16,181 nt of DNA from Candidatus Poseidoniaceae archaeon (GTDB taxonomy: Archaea; Thermoplasmatota; Poseidoniia; Poseidoniales; Poseidoniaceae): assembly GCA_013329925.1 (NCBI GenBank), contig DUJK01000181.1:11502-27682 (forward strand), written 5' to 3'. Each line of letters opens with the position of its first letter. Position 1 is the stretch's first letter. Position numbers and translations under genes: made by a program. Below the pieces are notes generated by a model. The model saw only the letters and a program-made list of their open reading frames with translations. It was not told the origin of the DNA and searched no databases. This document shows positions 7,374-14,657 of this stretch, in pieces.

Positions 7374-10300
7374 CTACGCCCCCCCAAGTTCTGCTGATGG
7401 GCTCATTCCACTAGTCTTACAGTAGTAGCACTGTTTGCACGGAGTAGGGTGAAAATTCCCTTCTTCCGCAGATGAAATAGCACGCGCTGATGTTTGAATC
7501 CTCTCCTCAATCCAAGCTCTAAATCTACTCGTGTAACTATCGCCGCCATCTTGTTGAGTGTGGAAATGATTAGCAGTATAATTCGTCACAACCCCAATTG
7601 ATATATCGGCAAGATATTTCAAAATCGAATCGTCAACCTCTACATAGTGATGGGTTTCTTCGCCCACTTCGCTTATTCCTACCCCGACTACTCGATCATT
7701 TGGGTTGGCATATTCCCATGCTCTAGCATATAACGCCAATTGAACCTCATCAAAAATCGCAGTTCTATGGCGACTACCTTGTTTACCTTGTTTAGGACCT
7801 TCAATATTCTTTAAATCTCTAATTATAACCCATCTCTGTTGTTCGTTTAGTATACCATCGTTCCTAGCTCGCTCTCTATTTTCATCGGAGATTAAAACCG
7901 CGTCGACTCGGTCAATTCTGCCCGATAATCGGAAAGTAAAATCCGCTTTGTCATTCAGTTTAGTTGTGATGACACAAGCGTTACTATTGGAGGATAGGTT
8001 CCATTCACACGCTATTGGTGCACTATTCTTGAGAGCCAGTTCTGCCTCAAGCATTCTACCAATTCTTCCAATTGGTTCTAACACAATTTCAGCGGCTAGA
8101 TGTTGTTGCCAAACGCTCGAATCGATTCCTAGCATGTCGCGACATCTATGATGTGCTACCGCATTCTTTCGCGCTAACCATGGAGCATTTTGTTGGATAA
8201 ATTCTAAGGATGTATTCCATAATTTTTCAATTGTGTCTAATTTACCTTTGAAGATAGGAATTGGCGAGGATGCTGGTGAGCCACCAACAACTAAACCATG
8301 CACTTCAAGTATATGACCCAAAATCTCGTGAACCAATAACCCTCTTGTTCTACTATCAATATCTTCACTAGAATCTTCTGGTTGACTTGCTAATAAGTGC
8401 TTTTCAAGCCAAGCACCCCGTGGACATCTCAACCAAGATTGGATTCTGCTTGCAGACCAAAATTGCTGGTTGAGGTTTTGTGCCGTTTTACCAATTACGG
8501 ATTGAAATACTTCACTGCCAGATTCGAATGGTGGCAAAGGTCTGGGATCAATTGCAGGACTATTCGATCTCGACCCTTTTTTACCAAGATGTGGCCATGA
8601 TTTGGCGTCAATCGTTACCATTCCAGCTTGGGATTTAGAAGGTCGTAGTATCAAATTATCGACTGAGACCATGAAATTTCTGGATTCCCATCCTAGGAAT
8701 TCCCCTTTTTGAAGAGTCTTGTGAGTTGGTTGTCGTTTTAGTCGATCGTTAAAAATTTCATATTCGTGGGATTTCGCTAGATTAGTTAATGAAATCGGTG
8801 CTCGATTGATAGCTTGGTTGTTGGCTAATTTTAGTCCAGCCCTTTGGATGTGGTCCCTTCCTCTATCGCCTGAGCGATTACCGGTAGCGCCCCGAGTTGA
8901 CATTGTCATTGAAAACGGTCGTGGCGTAAGCCAGCCCGTCTGTTTAGGTTTATCTGAAACAGATAAATTCCACGGCCTATCAGAATTATCGATATCATAA
9001 TTATCTGGATTGACAAAGGACGGTATATTCTTCATTGTTTGAAAATCACCGAGATTCTTTTGATACTGTAAAAACTCTGCTAGCGGAGCACAAGGTCCTG
9101 CTGCCTCATCTAACGTACTATCCATTATTACTACGGCCTCTGCAGCATTTAGTAAGTGCTTAAGGTGGTGCCTCGCTTTACGGATTTCGATATCTTGGTT
9201 TAGTATACCTAATTTGAGTCTTGATTCAGTGTCAAGCCACGGCACTTTAGGTGCTTTCATAAGCCAAGATTCCGTATCTAAACCAGATAAAATGATTAAA
9301 TCTGCTTCCATTCCAAATGCTTGTTCGGGAGTTAAAATAACAATATCTTTTGATTCAGTTCTTGTAGATGGTAGTTCTGTTTTATCTATTATCCTCAAAA
9401 TATGTGAAATGAAGTCATTGAAATTTTCCGGTAACTTAAGTCCTAATTGATTTAGTTCACCCATAATTCGATGGTGTTCCTCATATACAATTTGCAGTGC
9501 TGGAATTGCTCTAGAGAATTTAGCTTCATGTGAAACCAGTTTGGTGAGATCTAAAGATTGTAAAATCACATTCAACCATTCTGTACCATTTTTAGGCTGC
9601 TCTATTAATGGTAATTTTGCCGATGATGAGCAGCCGATATAATCCTTTTTTGACAGTTCATTTGACTCATGGCAGAGAGGAGTCCAAATTTTCACAATAT
9701 TCGCTAACCACCATTGTGTTTCCTCGAACTTTTGCTCCATTGTTGCTTCATCGCTTCCAAGGGCCGGTTTTGCAATTGACAAAGTGTACATCCACCTCTC
9801 TAGCGCGCCGGGGCCACCTAGGACATGGAAATTAAGTGATATATTCTGTAGAATCTCTAGATGGGGGTGGGGTTTCCAATCAGGGAATAACGGATGGGTA
9901 AGTTCTGAGAGAACTGAATATTCTAGGGGAAAACTAGTGTTTTCGATTAATCTTCTAAGTTTGTTAAACGACCATGATTCTAAACCGTCCCCCATCCTCA
10001 AAGCATTCAACAAACCAGCGATTGAGGATTGCTCGCGTAATCTATTGGACTGCAGATTGCAAAGTAAACCCAAATCATTCAACCTCGTTGTCCAGAAATT
10101 TATGTTGTTATCTGCAGCAGCATCGACGATAATTATCTCGCCTTGGGTAGTTTTTAGATAATCACTAACTAATTGTACTGTCGAAGAAATGTTGTGTTCT
10201 TTTCTTTCCAATGATATTCGGTGCCATTTAGTTGCCTTTTGAATTCCGGCTTCTGACTTCCATTCTAATTCATCAGTTAACTCAGCCATTTTGTGGGCTG

Positions 10301-11087
10301 GTAACCAGGTTGGTATCGTCTTTTCAGTAGACCACTCAACATCCTCGATATAAGCCCCATGGAAACCTAGACGAAAAGACCCAGGGTTACATAGCTGATG
10401 AATGGGAATCATTTTTGAAAGTAAATTTAGCAACTCTCTATCCATCTCGGTAAATTCTGGGCTGTGATCTAGCATTACTATTCCACTCAATCCCTTTAAT
10501 GTGAATGGAATCTCTTCGCATGTTAACAGTTTATCATACAAATGAATCTTCATCAAATGTGGGTGTGTTTTATTTGTTCGCTTTTCAAGCTGTTTTAGCA
10601 ACGCTCTAAACTCTTTGACACCTGGATCGTTGTCCCAATTCCATGGAGGTTTTAATTCGCTCAACTCCTTATGTAATTGAAGTAATCTCTCTGTTTTATA
10701 CTCGCTCCACTTCCTATCTTCAGCGGCAGTAAACATAAACGGGAACTTTCCAGCGTTGGCCCATTTTACCATATTTTGATGAACGAGTGTGAATAATAAA
10801 CTGTCATTATCGATAACGTTTGGCAGCCTTAGGTCGAGAAAAAGTGAACTGAATAACCGCTTTAGAGTCAAATGCTTTGACGTGTCGATTGATGAAATGT
10901 GTTCGGAAAGTTTTGCTAACCAAGCTTTTCTGGTATTTTCAGATGGATAAATGATCAATTTGTCGGCTTTTGGGTTTGCAATTAAATCTTCTACTAGCCA
11001 CTCTGGTATTAATTGCCCACTAGGAGTGGGTTCAATGGTGACTCCTTTGTTAAATTCCACTTCATCACACCCCGTACATATCACCAA
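7374..11087 (-). CDS. addB: AddB/RecC-like scaffold with Fe-S PD-(D/E)XK nuclease
   Basis: Predicted partner of the downstream AddA-like protein in an end-resecting helicase-nuclease complex. The N-terminal two thirds align in layout with the degenerate helicase of AddB: no Walker A is seen near the N-terminus (SGQLIPEWL stands where GxxGxGKT would be), a relic of motif II is GIVMLDHSPEFTEMDRELL, and DIVILTPEQAFGMEADLIIL followed by GLDTESWL matches the AddB segment of the form QARGxxFDxVFxxGLxEGxFP. The C-terminal nuclease keeps His920 (GLLVHEIL), Asp1059 (GRIDRVD), Asp1091 and Lys1093 (RDLKN). Cys888 (WLRCPRG) plus Cys1217, Cys1220 and Cys1223 (CKQCYYC) form the split four-cysteine set that holds a 4Fe-4S cluster in AddB. 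Length (1237 aa) is typical of AddB. The listed start is a TTG; a GTG at 11060-11058, 7 nt after an SD-like GGGGTG (11068-11073), is an equally good or better start. Confidence 0.85.
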   Translation of the reverse strand: MVICTGCDEVEFNKGVTIEPTPSGQLIPEWLVEDLIANPKADKLIIYPSENTRKAWLAKLSEHISSIDTSKHLTLKRLFSSLFLDLRLPNVIDNDSLLFTLVHQNMVKWANAGKFPFMFTAAEDRKWSEYKTERLLQLHKELSELKPPWNWDNDPGVKEFRALLKQLEKRTNKTHPHLMKIHLYDKLLTCEEIPFTLKGLSGIVMLDHSPEFTEMDRELLNLLSKMIPIHQLCNPGSFRLGFHGAYIEDVEWSTEKTIPTWLPAHKMAELTDELEWKSEAGIQKATKWHRISLERKEHNISSTVQLVSDYLKTTQGEIIIVDAAADNNINFWTTRLNDLGLLCNLQSNRLREQSSIAGLLNALRMGDGLESWSFNKLRRLIENTSFPLEYSVLSELTHPLFPDWKPHPHLEILQNISLNFHVLGGPGALERWMYTLSIAKPALGSDEATMEQKFEETQWWLANIVKIWTPLCHESNELSKKDYIGCSSSAKLPLIEQPKNGTEWLNVILQSLDLTKLVSHEAKFSRAIPALQIVYEEHHRIMGELNQLGLKLPENFNDFISHILRIIDKTELPSTRTESKDIVILTPEQAFGMEADLIILSGLDTESWLMKAPKVPWLDTESRLKLGILNQDIEIRKARHHLKHLLNAAEAVVIMDSTLDEAAGPCAPLAEFLQYQKNLGDFQTMKNIPSFVNPDNYDIDNSDRPWNLSVSDKPKQTGWLTPRPFSMTMSTRGATGNRSGDRGRDHIQRAGLKLANNQAINRAPISLTNLAKSHEYEIFNDRLKRQPTHKTLQKGEFLGWESRNFMVSVDNLILRPSKSQAGMVTIDAKSWPHLGKKGSRSNSPAIDPRPLPPFESGSEVFQSVIGKTAQNLNQQFWSASRIQSWLRCPRGAWLEKHLLASQPEDSSEDIDSRTRGLLVHEILGHILEVHGLVVGGSPASSPIPIFKGKLDTIEKLWNTSLEFIQQNAPWLARKNAVAHHRCRDMLGIDSSVWQQHLAAEIVLEPIGRIGRMLEAELALKNSAPIACEWNLSSNSNACVITTKLNDKADFTFRLSGRIDRVDAVLISDENRERARNDGILNEQQRWVIIRDLKNIEGPKQGKQGSRHRTAIFDEVQLALYARAWEYANPNDRVVGVGISEVGEETHHYVEVDDSILKYLADISIGVVTNYTANHFHTQQDGGDSYTSRFRAWIEERIQTSARAISSAEEGNFHPTPCKQCYYCKTSGMSPSAELGGA

Positions 11088-11090
11088 ACT

Positions 11091-11116
11091 GGCGGCAGTT
11101 ATTGAAGACTACCGCC
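11091..11116 (-). promoter_or_regulatory. GC-rich hairpin or operator dyad upstream of addB
   Basis: Two 9-nt arms (11091-11099 and 11108-11116) are separated by 8 nt. In RNA from the minus strand the arms GGCGGUAGU and ACUGCCGCC pair completely, with one U-G wobble. In plus-strand RNA the same position would be a C-A mismatch. The hairpin therefore fits an addB leader transcript better than a plus-strand element. It ends 3 nt before the TTG start codon, so it could occlude that start, act as an attenuator, or mark a dimeric repressor site. Confidence 0.4.
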
Positions 11117-11122
11117 GTTTTT

Positions 11123-11131
11123 CATAATAAA
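11123..11131 (-). promoter_or_regulatory. addB: Candidate TATA box for the addB-addA operon
   Basis: On the minus strand this reads TTTATTATG. A start site about 25 nt downstream would fall near 11102, inside the GC-rich dyad and just ahead of the candidate addB start codons. The region is AT-rich and a neighbouring TAAATATGG (complement of 11135-11143) is an alternative. Confidence 0.3.
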
Positions 11132-11135
11132 TGCC

Positions 11136-11143
11136 ATATTTAG
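11136..11143 (+). promoter_or_regulatory. Candidate TATA box for the thioredoxin-fold gene
   Basis: ATATTTAG on the plus strand would place transcription initiation near 11162-11165. That gives a leader of about 30 nt which would carry the 11169-11187 inverted repeat and the SD site. Support is by position and AT-rich composition only. Confidence 0.3.
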
Positions 11144-11168
11144 GCCATAATCAAATTACAGATGAGTT

Positions 11169-11187
11169 CAAGTCAAACGTTGACTTG
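11169..11187. promoter_or_regulatory. Perfect 8-bp inverted repeat before the thioredoxin-fold gene
   Basis: CAAGTCAA and TTGACTTG are exact reverse complements separated by ACG, a 19-bp operator-like dyad. It lies immediately upstream of, and touches, the SD sequence (GGGAG, 11187-11191) of the gene starting at 11196. It could bind a dimeric transcription factor, or fold as an RNA hairpin with a 3-nt loop next to the ribosome binding site. Confidence 0.4.
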
Positions 11188-11195
11188 GGAGTGAT
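11187..11195 (+). promoter_or_regulatory. Shine-Dalgarno site of the thioredoxin-fold gene
   Basis: GGGAGTGAT directly precedes the ATG at 11196. Its GGAG core is 4 nt from the start codon, which supports this start and therefore the signal peptide that follows. Confidence 0.5.
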
Positions 11196-12089
11196 ATGCG
11201 AAAGGTTCTGGCTTTTTCCCTAGTCTGCTTTGTTGTGATGATGTCTGCCTCGACCTCAGTGGCAAAACCTGCCGTTGAAACCAGTAACGGGCCAGTCTTT
11301 GGCGGCCAACATACCGACGTAAATAACCAATCAAATCAGACTGCTAAAATTAGTTTATTACCAGCGGTTGCTGAAGATTTCACCGCTACTTGGTGTACTA
11401 ATTGTGTTAAAGTAGAGCATGCTCTTGATGAGCTGGAAGTTGAAGGACTGTTGCAGAAATATGAATTCCATGTAAATCCCGATCTAGATGAATCTGGCTT
11501 TGGGTCTGAGGACATTACTCAACATCTTGATTTGCGGTATGGTGCTGAAAGCCCGCCTCTAGTTGCGATTAATGGAACTATCAAGAAACATGGCAGCCTG
11601 CCAGAATCTGATAGTTTGGTTAATGATTACCGAGACATGATGCAAAACCCACTAGATTTTGGTGAGGCATCCTCGTCATTTATATGGGCTCCATCAACAG
11701 AGAATATGGGAGTTATAACTTGGAATCTAGACGCGGATTTATCTGCATACCCAGAAGCAATTTTGAGTGTTAATGCCTGGATAGTTGAACAATCTGCTGA
11801 ATTTGATGGTGGAAGTAACGGGCAAGGGACTTATTTTGATTTAGTGCGACAAATTACCGACCTGGGAAGTAACCCTCAGGGAACTGCAAATATTACCATT
11901 CCAACACCTCATGACGGCGATGATTTAGAAGTGCATTTGGTGTACTTACTCAACATGCCAATCGCCGAAGATAACATGCCTATCGGGGATGATGAAGCTG
12001 ATGAAGAGACTAAATCTGTACCCGGTTTTGGAGTCATGATTACTTTGCTTGCAGGATTTTCTGCCGCTCTAGTTGCTAGAAGAATATGA
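11196..12089 (+). CDS. Secreted thioredoxin-fold protein with PGF-CTERM-like anchor
   Basis: A 297-aa exported protein. Residues 1-23 form a signal peptide (basic MRK, hydrophobic core, small residues near SVA). A thioredoxin-like domain follows with the redox motif WCTNC (Cys67 and Cys70) and a proline-rich segment ESPPLVAING that fits the cis-Pro loop. Residues about 150-255 look beta-rich (alternating WNLDADL, ILSVNAWIV, ANITIP, LEVHLVYLL), perhaps an Ig-like or adhesion domain. After an acidic linker (DDEADEETKS) comes PGFGVM at residue 276, a hydrophobic helix and the basic end ARRI. This is the layout of PGF-CTERM proteins, which archaeosortase A processes and anchors by lipid. It may catalyse thiol-disulfide exchange on the outside of the membrane; the partner is unknown. 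It is transcribed divergently from addB and converges on the threonine aldolase gene 4 bp away. Confidence 0.85.
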   Translation: MRKVLAFSLVCFVVMMSASTSVAKPAVETSNGPVFGGQHTDVNNQSNQTAKISLLPAVAEDFTATWCTNCVKVEHALDELEVEGLLQKYEFHVNPDLDESGFGSEDITQHLDLRYGAESPPLVAINGTIKKHGSLPESDSLVNDYRDMMQNPLDFGEASSSFIWAPSTENMGVITWNLDADLSAYPEAILSVNAWIVEQSAEFDGGSNGQGTYFDLVRQITDLGSNPQGTANITIPTPHDGDDLEVHLVYLLNMPIAEDNMPIGDDEADEETKSVPGFGVMITLLAGFSAALVARRI

Positions 12090-12093
12090 GCCT

Positions 12094-13140
12094 TCAAGCA
12101 CTGATGGTTCTAAACACTTCAATGGCCTTGTCAATATCTTCATCCGTGACATGAAGATGGGTTACTGCTCTTACTGCGGTTGGCCCGACATCTAGTACAT
12201 CTATTCCGTGATTAGATAGTTGCGCCATTAGTTCCTTAGCCCCCATTTTACTATCGATGTAAACCATATTTGTTTCAACTGAATTCAAATCAACAGTATA
12301 TTCATCCATCTCATTTAGTGCAGTTGCCAGTCGCTTGGCTCTAGAATGGTCGTCAGACAGACGTTGGATGTTATTTTCAAGTGCATACATTCCAGCCGCA
12401 GCTAGGATACCGGATTGCCTCATGCCGCCGCCAAACATCTTTCTCCAGCGACTGGCTTTGGCGATAAAATCTGTTGAACCAACAAGCAGACTTCCTACCG
12501 GCGCCCCTAAGCCTTTTGACAAACAAATGGATACTGAATCACATTCTTTCAACATCCGGCTAACTGGAGTATTGGTCTTGACTGACGCATTGAAAATTCT
12601 TGCCCCATCCATGTGGACTTTACAGCCATGTTCGTGCGCTGTCTTGGCCACTGCATCGAGATTGTCTTGGGAGTAACATGTTCCACCACCTCGGTTAGCC
12701 GTGTTTTCAACGCACACTAAGGTACCATCTGGGTAGTGTCCCAAACTGCCTTTAGCTTTTCTAATCGCCTTGCTTAATAATTCTGGAGTTAACTGGCCTT
12801 TCTTACCATCGACAAGAGCAACTGAAACGCCAGACATTACAGCATAACCACCACCCTCATACTGATAGATGTGGCTGGTTCTTTCCATTACAATTTCATC
12901 ACCAGGGGAAGTATGTGCCCTAATTGCTACCGCATTAGACATGGTTCCTGACGGAACAAATAATGCTGAATCCATCCCGCACATTTCAGCAATTCTTGCT
13001 TCAAGAGCCTTGACTGTCGGGTCATCTTGTAAAACATCATCACCAACTTTGGCTGCCATCATCGCCTCTAGCATCGCCTTTGTTGGTTGTGTCACAGTGT
13101 CACTTCTCATGTCAATTCGGTCCGAATTGTACTCGCGCAT
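12094..13140 (-). CDS. ltaE: Low-specificity L-threonine aldolase
   Basis: A PLP enzyme of fold type I that reversibly splits L-threonine or L-allo-threonine into glycine and acetaldehyde (EC 4.1.2.48) in the cytoplasm. The family signature RSDTVTQPT is at residues 12-20. PSGTMSN (63-69) binds the cofactor phosphate, His90 stacks on the PLP ring, HMDGAR (176-181) supplies Asp178 and Arg181, and Lys209 in ICLSKGLGAPVGS forms the Schiff base. The 348-aa length and full set of motifs match the family closely. The ATG at 13140 gives a 10-residue lead before the usual N-terminus; an internal Met11 is an alternative start. It is the last gene of the right-hand minus-strand cluster, 41 bp after the pth2 stop, and could supply glycine or degrade threonine. 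Confidence 0.95.
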   Translation of the reverse strand: MREYNSDRIDMRSDTVTQPTKAMLEAMMAAKVGDDVLQDDPTVKALEARIAEMCGMDSALFVPSGTMSNAVAIRAHTSPGDEIVMERTSHIYQYEGGGYAVMSGVSVALVDGKKGQLTPELLSKAIRKAKGSLGHYPDGTLVCVENTANRGGGTCYSQDNLDAVAKTAHEHGCKVHMDGARIFNASVKTNTPVSRMLKECDSVSICLSKGLGAPVGSLLVGSTDFIAKASRWRKMFGGGMRQSGILAAAGMYALENNIQRLSDDHSRAKRLATALNEMDEYTVDLNSVETNMVYIDSKMGAKELMAQLSNHGIDVLDVGPTAVRAVTHLHVTDEDIDKAIEVFRTISA

Positions 13141-13181
13141 GAGCCAACCAAGTTGCCATCATTCATGAATTAGGCGGAAAA

Positions 13182-13595
13182 TCACAGTAGTTTTAGATGC
13201 CCAGTTAATTGTTCAAGTTCGCCGTCTTGGGCTGGTCCAAAAGCAATAACTGTTAATGATCCACTAGGGATTTGGGTCTTTCCAGCATCGTTAATGCGAA
13301 CTGTTTGGATACCTAGTTTCCCAGCCTCGCTTTCTAGTTTTAATAATTCATCATGAGTGGTTTTTAAGCAGACTTTCTTTTGCCCGGATGTCAACCAAGC
13401 ATCGAGTAAATTAGGCTTGCTAGAGCCCATTTTTAGCGTTGCAGATACCGATGCATGACCTGATTGAGCGGCGATTTTACCTTTGCCCATCTTGAGATCA
13501 TTATTAATCACTAATACCAACTTAAACGAAGCATTTGGTACAAAATCCGAGCTTTTTGGTGCCGTAAGTCGGTGGATAAATGAACGCAGCCCCAT
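13182..13595 (-). CDS. pth2: Peptidyl-tRNA hydrolase Pth2, canonical copy
   Basis: Predicted to hydrolyse peptidyl-tRNA released from stalled ribosomes, recycling tRNA (EC 3.1.1.29), in the archaeal/eukaryal Pth2 family. The 137-aa protein keeps the signatures KMGKGKIAAQSGHASVS near the N-terminus, GQKKVCLK in the middle, DAGKTQIPSG and the C-terminal FGPAQDGELEQLTGHLKLL. It has about 24 residues ahead of the domain. The start is set at ATG 13595-13593 because a strong SD (AGGTGA, minus strand, 13601-13606) lies 5 nt upstream; the GTG 9 nt further upstream overlaps that SD. It follows a second Pth2 gene by only 13 nt, so the two are almost certainly co-transcribed. This copy is the better match to characterised enzymes and is the likely housekeeping enzyme. 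Confidence 0.93.
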   Translation of the reverse strand: MGLRSFIHRLTAPKSSDFVPNASFKLVLVINNDLKMGKGKIAAQSGHASVSATLKMGSSKPNLLDAWLTSGQKKVCLKTTHDELLKLESEAGKLGIQTVRINDAGKTQIPSGSLTVIAFGPAQDGELEQLTGHLKLL

Positions 13596-13600
13596 TGATG

Positions 13601-13606
13601 TCACCT
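13601..13606 (-). promoter_or_regulatory. pth2: Shine-Dalgarno site deciding the pth2 start
   Basis: On the minus strand this reads AGGTGA, 5 nt before the ATG at 13595-13593. The upstream GTG at 13604-13602 overlaps the site itself and is therefore an unlikely start. Confidence 0.6.
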
Positions 13607-13608
13607 GC

Positions 13609-13983
13609 TTAATATGGCTTTAATTGGCCAACTAATAGATCGATTATTCTTCTAGGGGCGGGGCCTATGCCAAGCACTGTAATAGTGCCTGATGGGATTT
13701 CGGTATGTCCTGCATCTTTTACTAAATTGGTGATAATTCCTGCTGATTTTGCTTGTCCCATCAGGATTCGTAGTGCTTCTTCATCCTTTACCGATAAACA
13801 AATTTTCCTTGCCCCGCCATTAGTCCAACGCTCGAATATTCTTTGCTCGCTTTTCTTGGCTTGTAGTGAACAAGATACTGCAGCATGTGAGCATTGAACT
13901 GCAAGCTTACCCGCAGATAATTTGAGGTCTTTCCTAACAACCAATGCCATGGAAGGCCCATCATGATCCGATAACATATCCAT
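13609..13983 (-). CDS. Divergent second Pth2-family protein
   Basis: A 124-aa paralogue of the adjacent pth2. It keeps the general Pth2 pattern: ALVVRKDLKLSAGKLAVQCSHAAVS near the start in two blocks, then W and GGARKICLSV, DAGHTEIPSG, and TVLGIGPAPRRIIDLLVGQLKPY at the end. Relative to the canonical copy, the KMGKGK block is KLSAGK and GQKK is GARK, so activity may be altered. The ATG at 13983 makes the gene overlap the upstream ECF S-component gene by 23 bp. A second ATG at 13950 (residue 12, giving MALVVRKD) matches the usual family N-terminus better, but neither start has a clear SD. It may hydrolyse peptidyl-tRNA, a modified substrate, or pair with the other copy, since Pth2 enzymes are dimers; these roles are inferences. 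Confidence 0.88.
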   Translation of the reverse strand: MDMLSDHDGPSMALVVRKDLKLSAGKLAVQCSHAAVSCSLQAKKSEQRIFERWTNGGARKICLSVKDEEALRILMGQAKSAGIITNLVKDAGHTEIPSGTITVLGIGPAPRRIIDLLVGQLKPY

Positions 13984-14617
13984 CGACTACTGTTTGTTCT
14001 ATCTCTTCCATAGATTGGTATTGAGTTATTACGCTAGAGAACCAAATTCCAAACCATGCTGCCATTGTTACATTACCCAGTGCATGAACTACATCATACG
14101 GAATGCCATTAATTAGATAGGCCATAAATTCGCCAGTGTTTACTGTACCAATTACGCTCAGTGAGGCAATAAAGTCGAATAAAAAGGCGGAGATAATACC
14201 CAAAAAGTATAGTTTACCAAGTTGTAACTTATTATCGATAATCAGTTTAGATTGTGCGCCAATAATTGCCACAGTTGACCAGCCGATTGCTTGGTATATC
14301 GTCCAAATCCCATCACCAAGAATAAAGTTAGAAATCATGGTAACTAATACAGCAAATGCTACGCCTCGCCTTGCTCCAAGTTGTGCTCCAATAATCAAAC
14401 ATGCAACGGTTACCGGTTGAATATTAGGTAACGGCGACATAAGTATCCTTGCCAGTGAGATGCCAAATATCAGAGTGACAAAGGTAAGAATGTTAGAGAT
14501 TTTTTTCATGTCTGGAGACGCCAGCATCCAAAAAGCCAGCCCTAACAAAACAACGTCAATGGCCAATCCGGCAACGGGGCCAAGAACGGGGCCGTGCACT
14601 CCATAGGACTGGAACAT
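13961..14617 (-). CDS. ECF transporter S component (substrate-binding membrane protein)
   Basis: A 218-aa membrane protein with about six hydrophobic segments: residues about 14-34, 40-60, 68-85, 88-110, 145-170 and 178-197. It has features of vitamin-specific S components of energy-coupling-factor transporters: PLPNIQPVTVACLIIGAQLGARRG, a segment similar to the P..I......LIG..FG...G pattern, then SNFILGDGIWTIYQAIGW. S components bind the vitamin and work with an EcfT and two ATPases, none of which is in this window. The gene upstream encodes a DUF4430 protein, a domain related to the C-terminal region of transcobalamin, so a corrinoid is a reasonable substrate guess; other vitamins cannot be excluded. 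The start codon ATG 14617 lies 40 nt after the upstream stop, and its 3' end overlaps the next gene. Confidence 0.78.
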   Translation of the reverse strand: MFQSYGVHGPVLGPVAGLAIDVVLLGLAFWMLASPDMKKISNILTFVTLIFGISLARILMSPLPNIQPVTVACLIIGAQLGARRGVAFAVLVTMISNFILGDGIWTIYQAIGWSTVAIIGAQSKLIIDNKLQLGKLYFLGIISAFLFDFIASLSVIGTVNTGEFMAYLINGIPYDVVHALGNVTMAAWFGIWFSSVITQYQSMEEIEQTVVDGYVIGS

Positions 14618-14657
14618 ATACAGGCCTAGCAGTTGGATGACTTGAGCATTACCTAAA

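Noticed and set aside
2432..10161. Many 60-125 codon plus-strand frames opposite the addA-like and addB-like genes
   Set aside because: They lie wholly inside genes with clear protein motifs, show Ser- and Leu-rich shadow composition, and have no recognisable domains.
13161..13170. Palindrome ATTCATGAAT between the pth2 and threonine aldolase genes
   Set aside because: A 10-bp palindrome is common by chance, and there is no further support for a binding site.
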